Below are positions 15,691 through 23,718 of a stretch of DNA of 34,371 nt, piece after piece. Below the pieces are notes generated by a model, which saw nothing but the letters and a program-made list of their open reading frames with translations, searched no databases and was not told the DNA's origin. This DNA is from Gemmatimonadales bacterium (lineage in GTDB: Bacteria; Gemmatimonadota; Gemmatimonadetes; Palauibacterales; Palauibacteraceae): positions 1 to 34,371 of the forward strand of contig VXQX01000005.1 of assembly GCA_009838765.1 (NCBI GenBank), in the 5' to 3' direction. The position numbers and the translations under genes are program-made. Each line of letters opens with the position of its first letter. Positions within the stretch are counted from its first letter, which is position 1.

Positions 15691-16986
15691 ATGAGAGACG
15701 AGACCGTAGCAATCCACCTCGGATACGAATCCGAGCCCACGACGCACGCGGTCGCGGTGCCGCTGTACCAGACCGTGGCGTACGAGTTCGACGACGCGCA
15801 GCACGGCGCGGACCTCTTCAACCTCGAGGTCGAAGGCAACATCTATTCCCGCATCATGAACCCCACGCAGGCCGTCCTTGAGGAGCGGCTCGCCCAGCTC
15901 GAACGCGGCCTGGCGACGCTTGCGCTCTCCTCCGGCAGCGCGGCCGTCAACTACTCGATCCTCAATCTCGCCGCCTCGGGCGACAACATCGTCTCGGTGC
16001 CCCAGTTGTACGGCGGCACCTACACGCTCTTCGCCCACATGCTCCCGCAGCTGGGGATCGAAGTGCGCTTCGCCGAGGGCGACGGCCCGGACGACCTGGC
16101 CAAGCTGATCGATGACCGTACGAAGGCGGTGTTCGTCGAGAGCATCGGGAACCCGGCGGGCAACATCGTGGACCTCGCAGCCGTCGCCGACGTGGCGCAC
16201 GCCCACGGCGTCGCCACCATCGTCGACAACACGGTCGCCACGCCCGCGCTCCTCAAGCCGATAGAACACGGGTTCGACATCGTCGTGCACTCGCTGACGA
16301 AGTACATCGGCGGGCACGGCAACTCCCTCGGCGGCGCGATCGTCGATTCCGGGAAATTCCCGTGGACCGAGCACGCGAGCCGCTATCCGCAGTTCACGAC
16401 GCCGGAGCCCAGCTACCACGGGGTCGTCTACACGGAGGCGCTCGGGCCGGCCGCCTACATCGGGCGGGCGCGCACGGTACCGCTGCGCAACACGGGGTCG
16501 GCGATCTCGCCCTTCAACGCGTTCCAGATCATCCAGGGGATCCAGACGCTGAACCTCCGCATCGAGCGCCACTCCGAGAACGCGCTGGCGGTGGCGAAGC
16601 ACTTGGAGGACCACCCGGCCGTGGAGTGGGTGAGCTACGCCGGACTGCCGGGCGATCCGTACCACGAGCTGGCCCTGAAGTACCTGGACGGCCGGGCTTC
16701 GGGGATCCTGACCTTCGGGGTGAAGGGCGGCTTCGAGGCGGGCGTGAAGTTCTACGACGCGCTGGAGCTGTTCAAGCGGCTCGTGAACATCGGGGATGCC
16801 AAGTCGCTGGCGTGCCACCCGGCCTCCACGACGCACCGGCAGCTCACCGAGGAAGAGCAGATCAGCGTCGGCGTGCGCCCGGAGACCATCCGGCTCTCCG
16901 TAGGCATCGAGCACATCGATGACATCATCGAGGATCTCGACCGCGCGCTGGACACGGCGTCGTCGGCCCGATCAGCCGCCGCATAG
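15691..16986 (+). CDS. metY: O-acetylhomoserine/O-acylhomoserine sulfhydrylase
   Basis: PLP enzyme that makes homocysteine directly from acyl-homoserine and sulfide. It has 431 residues, the longer form typical of MetY rather than CGS. The PLP lysine is K204 in HSLTKYIGGHG. Other marks are YSRIMNPT, LSSGSAAV, the SIGNPAGNIVD strand and SLACHPASTTHRQL near the end. The start follows GGAG. It lies 118 bases after asd in the same direction and is probably part of the riboswitch-controlled unit; that gap shows no clear promoter or second aptamer. Confidence 0.92.
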   Translation: MRDETVAIHLGYESEPTTHAVAVPLYQTVAYEFDDAQHGADLFNLEVEGNIYSRIMNPTQAVLEERLAQLERGLATLALSSGSAAVNYSILNLAASGDNIVSVPQLYGGTYTLFAHMLPQLGIEVRFAEGDGPDDLAKLIDDRTKAVFVESIGNPAGNIVDLAAVADVAHAHGVATIVDNTVATPALLKPIEHGFDIVVHSLTKYIGGHGNSLGGAIVDSGKFPWTEHASRYPQFTTPEPSYHGVVYTEALGPAAYIGRARTVPLRNTGSAISPFNAFQIIQGIQTLNLRIERHSENALAVAKHLEDHPAVEWVSYAGLPGDPYHELALKYLDGRASGILTFGVKGGFEAGVKFYDALELFKRLVNIGDAKSLACHPASTTHRQLTEEEQISVGVRPETIRLSVGIEHIDDIIEDLDRALDTASSARSAAA

Positions 16987-16997
16987 CGGTCCGCCCG

Positions 16998-17041
16998 CCA
17001 CCGGCCCTCCGCGGAGCCACGCGTCCGCGGCGGGCCGGTGG
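16998..17041 (+). terminator. Large GC-rich stem-loop after metY, probable terminator
   Basis: CCACCGGCCC (16998-17007) pairs perfectly with GGGCCGGTGG (17032-17041), 10 bp. The 24-base interior can form a second helix from CCGCGG at 17009-17014 with CCGCGG at 17025-17030. It starts 12 bases after the metY stop and ends before the next promoter. No U tract follows. Confidence 0.55.
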
Positions 17042-17080
17042 GCAGGTCCACACCGGGGCAGGTCGCAGGCGCTGCCGCCG

Positions 17081-17110
17081 TTGACGGTGGGGGCGGCGGC
17101 CCGCTACGGT
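17081..17110 (+). promoter_or_regulatory. Predicted promoter of the SSF symporter gene
   Basis: TTGACG (17081-17086) and TACGGT (17105-17110) with an 18-base spacer. The -10 hexamer is the same as that predicted for metX. A transcript starting near 17117 would exclude an ATG at 17038 and fits a start at 17164. Confidence 0.5.
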
Positions 17111-17163
17111 GGCGTTCGCCCGGCGCCGTCACGGCAACCTCCCTGCAGGAGCGTCTCCATCCC

Positions 17164-18864
17164 TTGAGCGCCCTGGACTGGCTGATCGTCCTCGGACTGA
17201 ACGGCGCGATCATCGCCTACGGGCTGCGCCGCGCGCGCGGCACCGCCACCAGCAGCGAGTGGTTCCTCGGTTCGCGGGCGCTGCCGTGGTGGGCCGTCGG
17301 CCTGTCCCTTTTTGCGACCAACATGGACAACTCGGAGTTCGTGTCGGCCACGGGGACGATCGCGAGCGAGGGCCTGCACTTCCTCTCCGCGCACACGTTC
17401 GGCGGGCTCATCGGGGTGACGATCGCGACGTTCGTCATCGTCCCGGCCATCTACCGGGCCGGGCTGTACACCAACTCCGAGTACCTTGAGCACCGCTTCG
17501 GTCCCGGGACGCGCGTCCTCGGCGCACTCATCCAGATCCAGTATCGGACCTCCGTGCTGGGACTCATGATCTGGGCCGTCCATCTGACCCTCGTCGGGGT
17601 CGGGGGGCTGAGACCGGAGCTGTCCTGGGCGCTGATCGTGTCGCTCGTCGTCCTGTCGGGCGTCTACACGGCCGTGGGCGGATTGCGGGCGGTCGTCGCG
17701 ACGGACGTGCTGCAAAGCGTGCTCGTGATGGCGGGAGGTCTCGCGGTGTGCATCGCCGTGTGGCAGGCGGTGGGCGGCTGGAACGCGATGGTCGCGCAAC
17801 TGGAGAGCCTGGGGACGACGGCCGAGGGACTCGCGCCGGGGCTCGCCGCCGCGGACCTGGTCCATGTGAGCGCCTTTCGGGGACGGGACGGGACCACGTC
17901 GCCAGCCGTCATCTTCATCGCGTGGATTCTCATCTCCTCCGGCTGGTGGACGGTGAGCCACACCTCGACGCAGCGGATGATGGGCGCCCGCTCGCTGTGG
18001 GACATGAAGATGGCGGGGGTCCTGGGCGTCGGCGTGAGCCTCGTCATCCTGCTCTTCACGGACATGCTCGGGCTCTTCGGCCGGGCGCAGTTCCCGGATT
18101 TCGCCCGGCCCGACGAGATGTACCCTCACCTGATCTCCACCTATCTCGGGATCGGCGCCAAGGGACTCGTCGTGGCCGGCGTCGTGAGCGCCGCGGTGAG
18201 CACCTTCGATTCGATGGGCTCGTCGATGTCGGCCGTCTTCACGCGCGACATCTACGCACGCTTCATCTCGCGAGACCGCGACGACGCCCACTACCTCCGC
18301 ACGGGACGCATCGCGACGGTCGCGATCCTGGTGCTGGGGTTCGCCTACCTGCCGCTGATCCTGCGCGCGCCGACGATGCTCGCCGCCTTCCGCTCGGTCA
18401 CATCGGTGTTCGTCACGCCGCTCCTCATCGTCTACCTGGTCGGCGCCGTGACGCGCACGAACCGGCGGGTGGGAATGGCCGGCTTGGCGACGGGAGGGCT
18501 GTACGGCGTCATCGGGTTCGTTGATCGCGAGGTGGTCGACGTCTCGTGGCTACCGACGTGGCTGACCGGACAGTGGGAGGCGTTCGTGTGGGCCGTCGCG
18601 TTCACAGCCGCCGGCTGCGCCTTCGCGGCGCTCCACCCCCGCTGGCGGGAGACGGTCGGTGTCGGGACGGCCGGTGTCGAGGCGGCTGCCGGCGACGCAT
18701 CGCCCCCGGGCGCCGACGACTGGCTGGCGAAGAGCTCCGGCGAGCTCGGTCCGATCCGCCTCCACCCCTTCAGCGAACGCGTGCCGCTGTTGGCCAACCC
18801 CGCGCTCTACACGGGACTTCTCGCCGCGATCTCGGCCTGGCTCGTCTTCGGCGTGTTCTGGTAA
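17164..18864 (+). CDS. Sodium:solute symporter (SSF family)
   Basis: Inner-membrane sodium-coupled transporter of the SSF/LeuT fold, 566 residues with about 13 hydrophobic segments. Family features include SSEWFLGSRALPWWAVGLSL near the N-terminus, TGTIASEG, YTNSEYLEHRFG and AAVSTFDSMGSS in the sodium-site region. Substrate cannot be assigned. A hydrophilic segment at about 490-540 precedes the last helix. The start is uncertain: TTG 17164 comes just before the first membrane segment, with AGGAG 12 bases upstream. The next two genes encode a second, different SSF system on the same strand. Confidence 0.82.
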   Translation: MSALDWLIVLGLNGAIIAYGLRRARGTATSSEWFLGSRALPWWAVGLSLFATNMDNSEFVSATGTIASEGLHFLSAHTFGGLIGVTIATFVIVPAIYRAGLYTNSEYLEHRFGPGTRVLGALIQIQYRTSVLGLMIWAVHLTLVGVGGLRPELSWALIVSLVVLSGVYTAVGGLRAVVATDVLQSVLVMAGGLAVCIAVWQAVGGWNAMVAQLESLGTTAEGLAPGLAAADLVHVSAFRGRDGTTSPAVIFIAWILISSGWWTVSHTSTQRMMGARSLWDMKMAGVLGVGVSLVILLFTDMLGLFGRAQFPDFARPDEMYPHLISTYLGIGAKGLVVAGVVSAAVSTFDSMGSSMSAVFTRDIYARFISRDRDDAHYLRTGRIATVAILVLGFAYLPLILRAPTMLAAFRSVTSVFVTPLLIVYLVGAVTRTNRRVGMAGLATGGLYGVIGFVDREVVDVSWLPTWLTGQWEAFVWAVAFTAAGCAFAALHPRWRETVGVGTAGVEAAAGDASPPGADDWLAKSSGELGPIRLHPFSERVPLLANPALYTGLLAAISAWLVFGVFW

Positions 18865-18984
18865 CCGCAGTCGCTGCGCGAGGCGTGACACTGGCGCGCC
18901 GCCCACCCGGGCCGCAGCCTTGGGCGACGCCGAAGTGAAGTCCTGGCAACCCGCAGAAGTTCGGACCCGCACGCTGGGAGACCC

Positions 18985-19290
18985 ATGAATCATCCCGCAG
19001 CAGGCCGCGATCATCTGGCGTACTGGCGCCGCAATGTCCGCTATGTGGGGATCCTTCTCGCGATCTGGGCTCTGGTGTCCTACGGCGCCGGGATCGTGTT
19101 CGCCGACGCGCTCGACACGATCCGGATCCCCGGGACGGGCTTTCCGCTGGGGTTCTGGTTCGCGCAGCAGGGCGCGATCTACGTCTTCGTCGTCCTGATC
19201 TTCGTCTACGTCTTCCTCATGAACCGGCTCGACCGGGAGTTCGACGTGGACGAGCGTGACGACGTAGCCGGAGAGGAGGGCGCGGCATGA
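18985..19290 (+). CDS. DUF4212 small membrane subunit of sodium symporter
   Basis: 101-residue membrane protein with YWRRNVRYVGILLAIWALVSYG, an FPLGFWFAQQG turn and a second helix ending in NRLDREFD. This is the DUF4212 pattern found with VC_2705-type SSF transporters, where it is thought to be a small partner subunit. The ATG at 18985 follows GGGAG. Its stop overlaps the transporter start by 4 bases (ATGA). Confidence 0.9.
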   Translation: MNHPAAGRDHLAYWRRNVRYVGILLAIWALVSYGAGIVFADALDTIRIPGTGFPLGFWFAQQGAIYVFVVLIFVYVFLMNRLDREFDVDERDDVAGEEGAA

Positions 19291-21008
19291 CGGTCCTCCA
19301 GTGGACGGCGACGCTCGTCGGGCTTTCGTTCGCACTCTACATCGGGATCGCGATCTGGTCGCGGGCCCATTCCACGAGCGAGTTCTACGTGGCCGGCAAG
19401 GGCGTCCATCCCCTCGCCAACGGGATGGCGACGGCGGCGGACTGGATGTCGGCCGCCTCCTTCATCTCCATGGCCGGAATCATCTCCTTCCTGGGCTACG
19501 ACGGCTCGGTCTACCTGATGGGGTGGACGGGCGGGTACGTGCTCCTGGCGCTGCTCCTCGCCCCGTATCTGCGGAAGTTCGGCGCTTTCACCGTCCCGGA
19601 CTTCGTGGGCGAACGCTACTACTCCCAGACGGCGCGGGTCGTGGCCGTCATCTGCGCGATCTTCGTCTCCTTCACCTACGTGGCGGGCCAGATGCGCGGC
19701 GTGGGGATCGTGTTCAGCCGCTTCCTGGAGATCGACATCGTCTGGGGCGTGGTCATCGGGATGGGGATCGTCTTCTTCTACGCGGTGCTCGGGGGGATGA
19801 AGGGGATCACCTACACGCAGGTCGCGCAGTACTGCGTGCTGATCTTCGCGTACATGGTGCCGGCGATCTTCCTGTCGATGATGGTCACGGGGATCCCGAT
19901 TCCGCAGATCGGGCTCGGGGCGGCGGATCAGGAGACGGGGACGTTCCTGCTCGACCGGCTGAACGGCCTGCACCAGGAGCTGGGCTTCACCGCCTACACG
20001 GACGGGACGAAATCGACGCTCGACGTGCTGGCGATCACGGCCGCGCTCATGGTGGGGACGGCGGGGCTGCCGCACGTCATCATCCGCTTCTACACGGTGC
20101 CGAAGGTGCGGGACGCGCGGATCAGCGTGGGCTGGGCGCTCGTGTTCATCGCGCTCCTCTACACGGCGGCGCCGGCGGTGGCCGTGTTCGCGAGGACGAA
20201 CCTGCTCAACACGGTGACGGACCAGCCGTACGCGGAGATGCCGGAGTGGTTCACGAAGTGGGAGACGACGGGGCTGATCTCGTACGAGGACCACAACGGG
20301 GACGGACTCATCCAGTACGTGGGACCGGAGGCGGTGGACGCGGCGGGTGCGCCCGTGCAGAACGAACTCACCATCGACCGCGACATCATGGTGCTCGCGA
20401 ACCCGGAGATAGCCCGGCTTCCGAACTGGGTGGTGGGACTGGTGGCGGCGGGCGGGCTGGCCGCGGCGCTCTCGACGGCGGCGGGACTCCTGCTCGTACT
20501 CTCGGCGGCGATCAGCCACGACCTGCTCAAGCGCAACTGGCGCCCGGACATCAGCGAACGGGGCGAACTTCTGGCGGCACGGTTAAGCGCCGGGTTCGCC
20601 GTCCTCGTGGCGGGCTACCTGGGGGTCAACCCGCCGGGCTTCGTGGCGGAGGTGGTCGCGTTCGCGTTCGGGCTCGCGGCGTCGTCCTTCTTCCCGGTCA
20701 TCATCCTCGGCATCTTCTCGAAGCGGCTCAACCGCGAGGGGGCGATCGCGGGCATGCTGTGCGGGATCACGCTCACGGCCGCCTACATCGTCTACTTCAA
20801 GTTCGTGAACCCGGGCGCGAATGTGGCGGAAAACTGGTGGTTCGGGATCTCACCCGAGGGGATCGGAGCGCTGGGAATGGCGGTGAACTTCGCGGTGGCG
20901 ACCGTCGTGTCCCGCTTCACGCCGGCGCCGCCGCCGGAGGCGCAGAGGCTGGTCGAACGGATCCGCCTGCCGCGCGGCGCGGGCGAGGCGCACGAGATCA
21001 GCGGCTGA
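19287..21008 (+). CDS. VC_2705/ActP-type sodium:solute symporter
   Basis: SSF transporter of 573 residues with about 13 membrane segments, in the group related to acetate permease ActP. It has SEFYVAGKGVHPLANGMATAADWMSAASFI, the YVAGQMRGVG helix and AAALSTAAGLLLVLSAAISHDL in the sodium-binding helix 8 region. A hydrophilic insert at about 310-365 contains DHNGDGLIQY, which looks like a calcium-binding loop. Pairing with the DUF4212 gene supports the assignment. Short organic acids are plausible substrates from the family, not shown by sequence. Confidence 0.9.
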   Translation: MTVLQWTATLVGLSFALYIGIAIWSRAHSTSEFYVAGKGVHPLANGMATAADWMSAASFISMAGIISFLGYDGSVYLMGWTGGYVLLALLLAPYLRKFGAFTVPDFVGERYYSQTARVVAVICAIFVSFTYVAGQMRGVGIVFSRFLEIDIVWGVVIGMGIVFFYAVLGGMKGITYTQVAQYCVLIFAYMVPAIFLSMMVTGIPIPQIGLGAADQETGTFLLDRLNGLHQELGFTAYTDGTKSTLDVLAITAALMVGTAGLPHVIIRFYTVPKVRDARISVGWALVFIALLYTAAPAVAVFARTNLLNTVTDQPYAEMPEWFTKWETTGLISYEDHNGDGLIQYVGPEAVDAAGAPVQNELTIDRDIMVLANPEIARLPNWVVGLVAAGGLAAALSTAAGLLLVLSAAISHDLLKRNWRPDISERGELLAARLSAGFAVLVAGYLGVNPPGFVAEVVAFAFGLAASSFFPVIILGIFSKRLNREGAIAGMLCGITLTAAYIVYFKFVNPGANVAENWWFGISPEGIGALGMAVNFAVATVVSRFTPAPPPEAQRLVERIRLPRGAGEAHEISG

Positions 21009-21010
21009 CG

Positions 21011-21048
21011 CGATCGGCGGGGGGGGGCGACAAGAGCGCCGCCGCGAT
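21011..21048. terminator. Possible bidirectional stem-loop between convergent genes
   Basis: GATCGGCGG and CCGCCGCGATC flank a G-rich centre and can form a 6-bp GC stem plus an outer GATC/GATC extension after a small bulge. It occupies the whole gap between the convergent symporter and outer-membrane protein genes. A run of nine G bases lies inside. Weak evidence. Confidence 0.3.
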
Positions 21049-21827
21049 CATCGGCCAAAGCGGCGAACGAGGACCAGGCGGAGGAGGGCGAACCGCTCGT
21101 CGAAGGCGTAGCGGCAAGGGCTGGGGAGCCCCGCCGGCCCGCAGACGCCGGCGTTGACGCCGAGCCGGTTCTCCGCCTGGTGGACGGTCTCGCCGAAATC
21201 GTTGTAGAGGCCTTCGAGTCGGAGCGTCCAGGCGCCGGCCACCGACGTTTCGATGCCGACCCCGGCGACCCAGCCGACCCGCGTCGGCCGCTCGTCAAAG
21301 GAATCGTCAGGATCCAACTGCGGGCGACCGTCCGTTCCCGGATCGAGGTCGGTGAACGAGTTGGAGATTCGGGCCACCGACGCGCCGCCGGCGACGAACA
21401 CGCTGACGCGCCCGAGGGACCTCCGAAGGCCGATGCGCGCCGTCCCGACCCAATGCAGCTCCGCGGTCGCCGTCTCGTCCATGCCGGCCGGATCCAGTTG
21501 TCCGGGGGACGACGACAGACCGCTGAACGCCCCGTCCGCCTCGAACAGGAGCTGCACGCGCCCCAGGTTGAAGTACCGCCCCGCCATCACACCGGCCGCG
21601 AGTCCGGTGTCACCGTACTCGAACGCCTGGCCCGGGACGCCGTTCGACCCCGTGAAGCCGTCGATGTCGGTCATGCGAACGTCCACCGAGCCCGGCCCCG
21701 CGAATGCGCCGATGTAGCTTCCCGCCTGGCCGGAACCGACCGTGCCGTCCTGCGCCTGCGCGGTGCCCACGACCGCCAGCAGACTCACGAGCGCCGCGGC
21801 GGAACAGCTGGGGCCGTAGGAACTCAC
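21048..21827 (-). CDS. Outer-membrane beta-barrel protein
   Basis: Predicted outer-membrane porin-like barrel of 259 residues. The GTG at 21827 follows GGAG. The signal peptide runs through AAALVSLLAVVGTAQAQ, with cleavage after AQA. The mature part has alternating-residue strands typical of OmpA/OmpX-like barrels (SYIGAFAGPG, GVMAGRYFNLGRVQLLFEADGAF, WVAGVGIETSVAGAWTLRLEGLY) and ends with a RLVLVRRFGR strand. It has two Cys near the C-terminus in a short loop. Function not recognised. Confidence 0.78.
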   Translation of the reverse strand: MSSYGPSCSAAALVSLLAVVGTAQAQDGTVGSGQAGSYIGAFAGPGSVDVRMTDIDGFTGSNGVPGQAFEYGDTGLAAGVMAGRYFNLGRVQLLFEADGAFSGLSSSPGQLDPAGMDETATAELHWVGTARIGLRRSLGRVSVFVAGGASVARISNSFTDLDPGTDGRPQLDPDDSFDERPTRVGWVAGVGIETSVAGAWTLRLEGLYNDFGETVHQAENRLGVNAGVCGPAGLPSPCRYAFDERFALLRLVLVRRFGR

Positions 21828-21862
21828 GCTTCTCCAGGGCGGGCTGACGGACGCTCCACCTC

Positions 21863-22147
21863 TTATGGCGACTGCACCAGCGCAGGCCTCACGGCGTTGG
21901 GATCGTGCTTGATGATGCGCAGAAGCGCCGCAGCCGGGCCGCTGACGCGTCGTCTCCCCTGCTCCCACTTCCGATAGCCGGAGAGGCTCATTCCCATCAG
22001 GGCCGCCATTTGAGCCTGTGTCAGCTTCGCCTCCATACGAACTTCGCGCGGGGAGATCGGGGCGTGAACGATGGCGGGGCCCTCCCCCTTCGCATGGTCC
22101 AAGGCCTCGTTCAAGGACTGGATCAGGTCTTCTCCAAACGTGCTCAT
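21863..22147 (-). CDS. NadS-type XRE antitoxin (HTH), partner of frameshifted toxin
   Basis: 94-residue antitoxin and autorepressor. After an N-terminal MSTFGEDLIQSLNEAL helix it has PREVR, then the HTH LTQAQMAALMGMSLSGYRKWEQGRR, typical of the NadS/HigA-like group. The ATG overlaps the restored toxin stop as ATGA, so toxin-first translational coupling is retained. The antitoxin itself looks intact. Its neighbour on the 3' side is the outer-membrane protein gene, which starts only 35 bases away on the same strand. Confidence 0.85.
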   Translation of the reverse strand: MSTFGEDLIQSLNEALDHAKGEGPAIVHAPISPREVRMEAKLTQAQMAALMGMSLSGYRKWEQGRRRVSGPAAALLRIIKHDPNAVRPALVQSP

Positions 22148-22480
22148 TTCCCCTGCTTTCCTTGAAGCTTGATGGCGGCGACGAGCGCAGCCACCGCTCG
22201 GCGCTCGCTGCGGGTCAGGTCGGTCTTGTCGGACTTCGAGTAGGCTAGAAGCGCGTAGATCGGCACTCCCTCCCCCGAAAAAATAGATCACGCGAACACC
22301 ACTCCGCTTGCCGCGCCCCGAGGCTCCGAATCGCGTCTTTCGGACCCCGCCCGTGCCGCGAATCTCATCGCCCGCCAAGGGATGTTCGGCCAGGTAGTCA
22401 ATCAGTTCGCGTTTCTCGTCCTCGTTGAACAGCTTGTCTGCCTGACGGGAGAAGGTTGGTGTCTCAGCGACGGTGTGCAT
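22144..22480 (-). pseudogene. RelE/HigB-type toxin with a single-base frameshift
   Basis: Ribosome-dependent mRNA interferase family (RelE, HigB-like). From ATG 22480 the first frame gives TVAETPTFSRQADKLF, IDYLAEHPLAGDEIRGTGGV and RKTRFGASGRGKRSGVRVIYFF. The family's C-terminal part continues only in the next frame, as VPIYALLAYSKSDKTDLTRSE and a VAALVAAIK helix ending at the TGA that overlaps the antitoxin ATG. The span is 337 bases, one more than a multiple of three. The break lies in or near a run of six T followed by G-rich sequence; removing one T would restore a normal 111-residue toxin. A true inactivating mutation, a sequencing error or slippage at the T6 run all fit. Confidence 0.8.
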
Positions 22481-22599
22481 GGCGCATAGTAACCCAATGG
22501 GGCACTCACGGCAATCCCGAAAACCCTGCCCACATGCCGGCCCGGCAGGTTGCCTGAAGCGACCCGGCATCGCGCACCGCGCCCCTCACGTCCGCGCTT

Positions 22600-22684
22600 G
22601 ACGGCGTGTACCACAGGTCATGCATCCGGTAAGGCGCCGGAGTCCGACATCGACATCGCACGAAGGCGGGCAAGGGAGTTCGTC
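22600..22684 (+). pseudogene. Possible remnant of a Gp49-like toxin C-terminus
   Basis: Just upstream of the antitoxin at 22685, translation in the antitoxin's frame gives GKAPESDIDIARRRAREF, which resembles the KTPKADIDLAxKRxxEL tail of phage Gp49-like RelE/ParE toxins. Another frame upstream reads LDGVYHRSCIR, resembling the DGVYVLHAFxKK strand that precedes that tail. Together they look like the last 30 or so codons of a toxin with a frameshift and no N-terminal part. The similarity is short and judged by eye. Confidence 0.35.
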
Positions 22685-22972
22685 ATGGTTGAGGAAAGAG
22701 GAGGCGTCGGTTCTTCCTTCGAGGACTACCTGCGCGAGCAAGGGACGCTGGAGGAGGCGACGGCGGCGGCCGTCAAGCGTGTCATCGCGTGGCAATTGAA
22801 GGAGGCCATGGCGACGGAACGCCTGAGCAAGAATGCGATGGCGAGGAAGATGAACACGAGCCGCAGCCAGTTGGACCGGATACTGGACCCCAACAACGAT
22901 CGGATACAGCTCGCCACGCTGATAGGTGCCGCCGAGGCGCTGGGGCGGCGGCTCCGAATCGAGCTCGTGTAG
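22685..22972 (+). CDS. XRE/Fis-type antitoxin, apparently solitary
   Basis: 95-residue HTH protein with GSSFEDYLREQGTLEEAT, then VKRVIAWQLKEAM and the HTH LSKNAMARKMNTSRSQLDRILDP, ending LGRRLRIELV. This is the pattern of antitoxins normally encoded directly after a Gp49-like RelE/ParE toxin. The ATG follows GGGAG. No intact toxin lies upstream, only a possible remnant. It should still bind operator DNA and could repress itself or neutralise a related toxin elsewhere. Confidence 0.83.
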   Translation: MVEERGGVGSSFEDYLREQGTLEEATAAAVKRVIAWQLKEAMATERLSKNAMARKMNTSRSQLDRILDPNNDRIQLATLIGAAEALGRRLRIELV

Positions 22973-22990
22973 GGTCACGAAAGTCTCGGG

Positions 22991-23010
22991 GACGTTCCCG
23001 CGGGAACGTC
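22991..23010. terminator. 20-bp perfect palindrome, probable bidirectional terminator (copy 2)
   Basis: GACGTTCCCGCGGGAACGTC is a perfect palindrome containing the same 18 bases as 4107-4124. Like that copy, it lies between two convergent genes (antitoxin + and cytochrome -), here followed by TCTCTTG on the plus strand. Confidence 0.55.
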
Positions 23011-23043
23011 TCTCTTGTGACGGCTTTCGTACTTCGCGTTGAA

Positions 23044-23718
23044 TCAGCGGATGGTGGGGCCGCCGGTTCGGTTGTCGGGGACGAAGCGGTCGCGGGCGGG
23101 CATGCGCGTGTCGACGACCACCGCAGAGTCGACGACGGCGTCCGCGGGCAGGAGGTCGTTGAAGTAGAGCATGGCCCCGACGACCGCATAGACCTCTTCG
23201 TCCGTCATCGTTCCCGGCAGGTCGAAGGGCATGGCGCGACGGGTGTAGTCGAAGAGCGTCGTCGCGTAGGGCCAGTAGTTGCCGACGGTGGAGCGCAGGC
23301 TGCGGTCGTTCGCGAACGGGAACTCGTCTCCGGGGATGCGGCCCGTGAGGAGGTCGTTCGGCCCTTCGCGCCCCGTGGGTCCGTGGCAGAGAACACACCG
23401 GTGGCGCTCCCACACTTCCAGTCCCTCCGCGACGGTGCCCTGTCCGGGCGGCAGCCCGGCGCCGTCGGGGCCGATGTCGATGTCCCACGCCGCGATCTGG
23501 GATGCCGTGGCGGGCGTGCCGAAGCCGTACACGGGCTCGGCCGCGCCCGCCCGTTGGGTTGTCCCGTTGCCTGGGTCGCTCGGCGCGACCGCGGCCGCCC
23601 CGGGCGCCGCGTTGCCGGCCTCCGCGCCGCCCGCGGAGTCGCCCGGGCCGCAGGCCGCCAGCGCCGGCACGAGGGCTGCCATCGCCAGCCACCGCGAAAC
23701 CCCATTGGCGCGGCTCAT
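23044..23718 (-). CDS. Monoheme c-type cytochrome, predicted lipoprotein
   Basis: Electron acceptor for the adjacent sulfite dehydrogenase, acting in the periplasm. The signal ends with LVPALAACGPG, a lipobox, and is followed by a long Ala/Gly/Pro-rich linker to about residue 60. The heme site is C108-V-L-C111-H112, and M in RRAMPFDLPG is the probable sixth ligand. Length is 224 residues with a single CXXCH, so it is not the diheme SoxD of the thiosulfate-oxidising Sox complex. The ATG overlaps the stop of the upstream molybdoenzyme gene by 4 bases, so the two form one translational unit. Confidence 0.87.
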   Translation of the reverse strand: MSRANGVSRWLAMAALVPALAACGPGDSAGGAEAGNAAPGAAAVAPSDPGNGTTQRAGAAEPVYGFGTPATASQIAAWDIDIGPDGAGLPPGQGTVAEGLEVWERHRCVLCHGPTGREGPNDLLTGRIPGDEFPFANDRSLRSTVGNYWPYATTLFDYTRRAMPFDLPGTMTDEEVYAVVGAMLYFNDLLPADAVVDSAVVVDTRMPARDRFVPDNRTGGPTIR

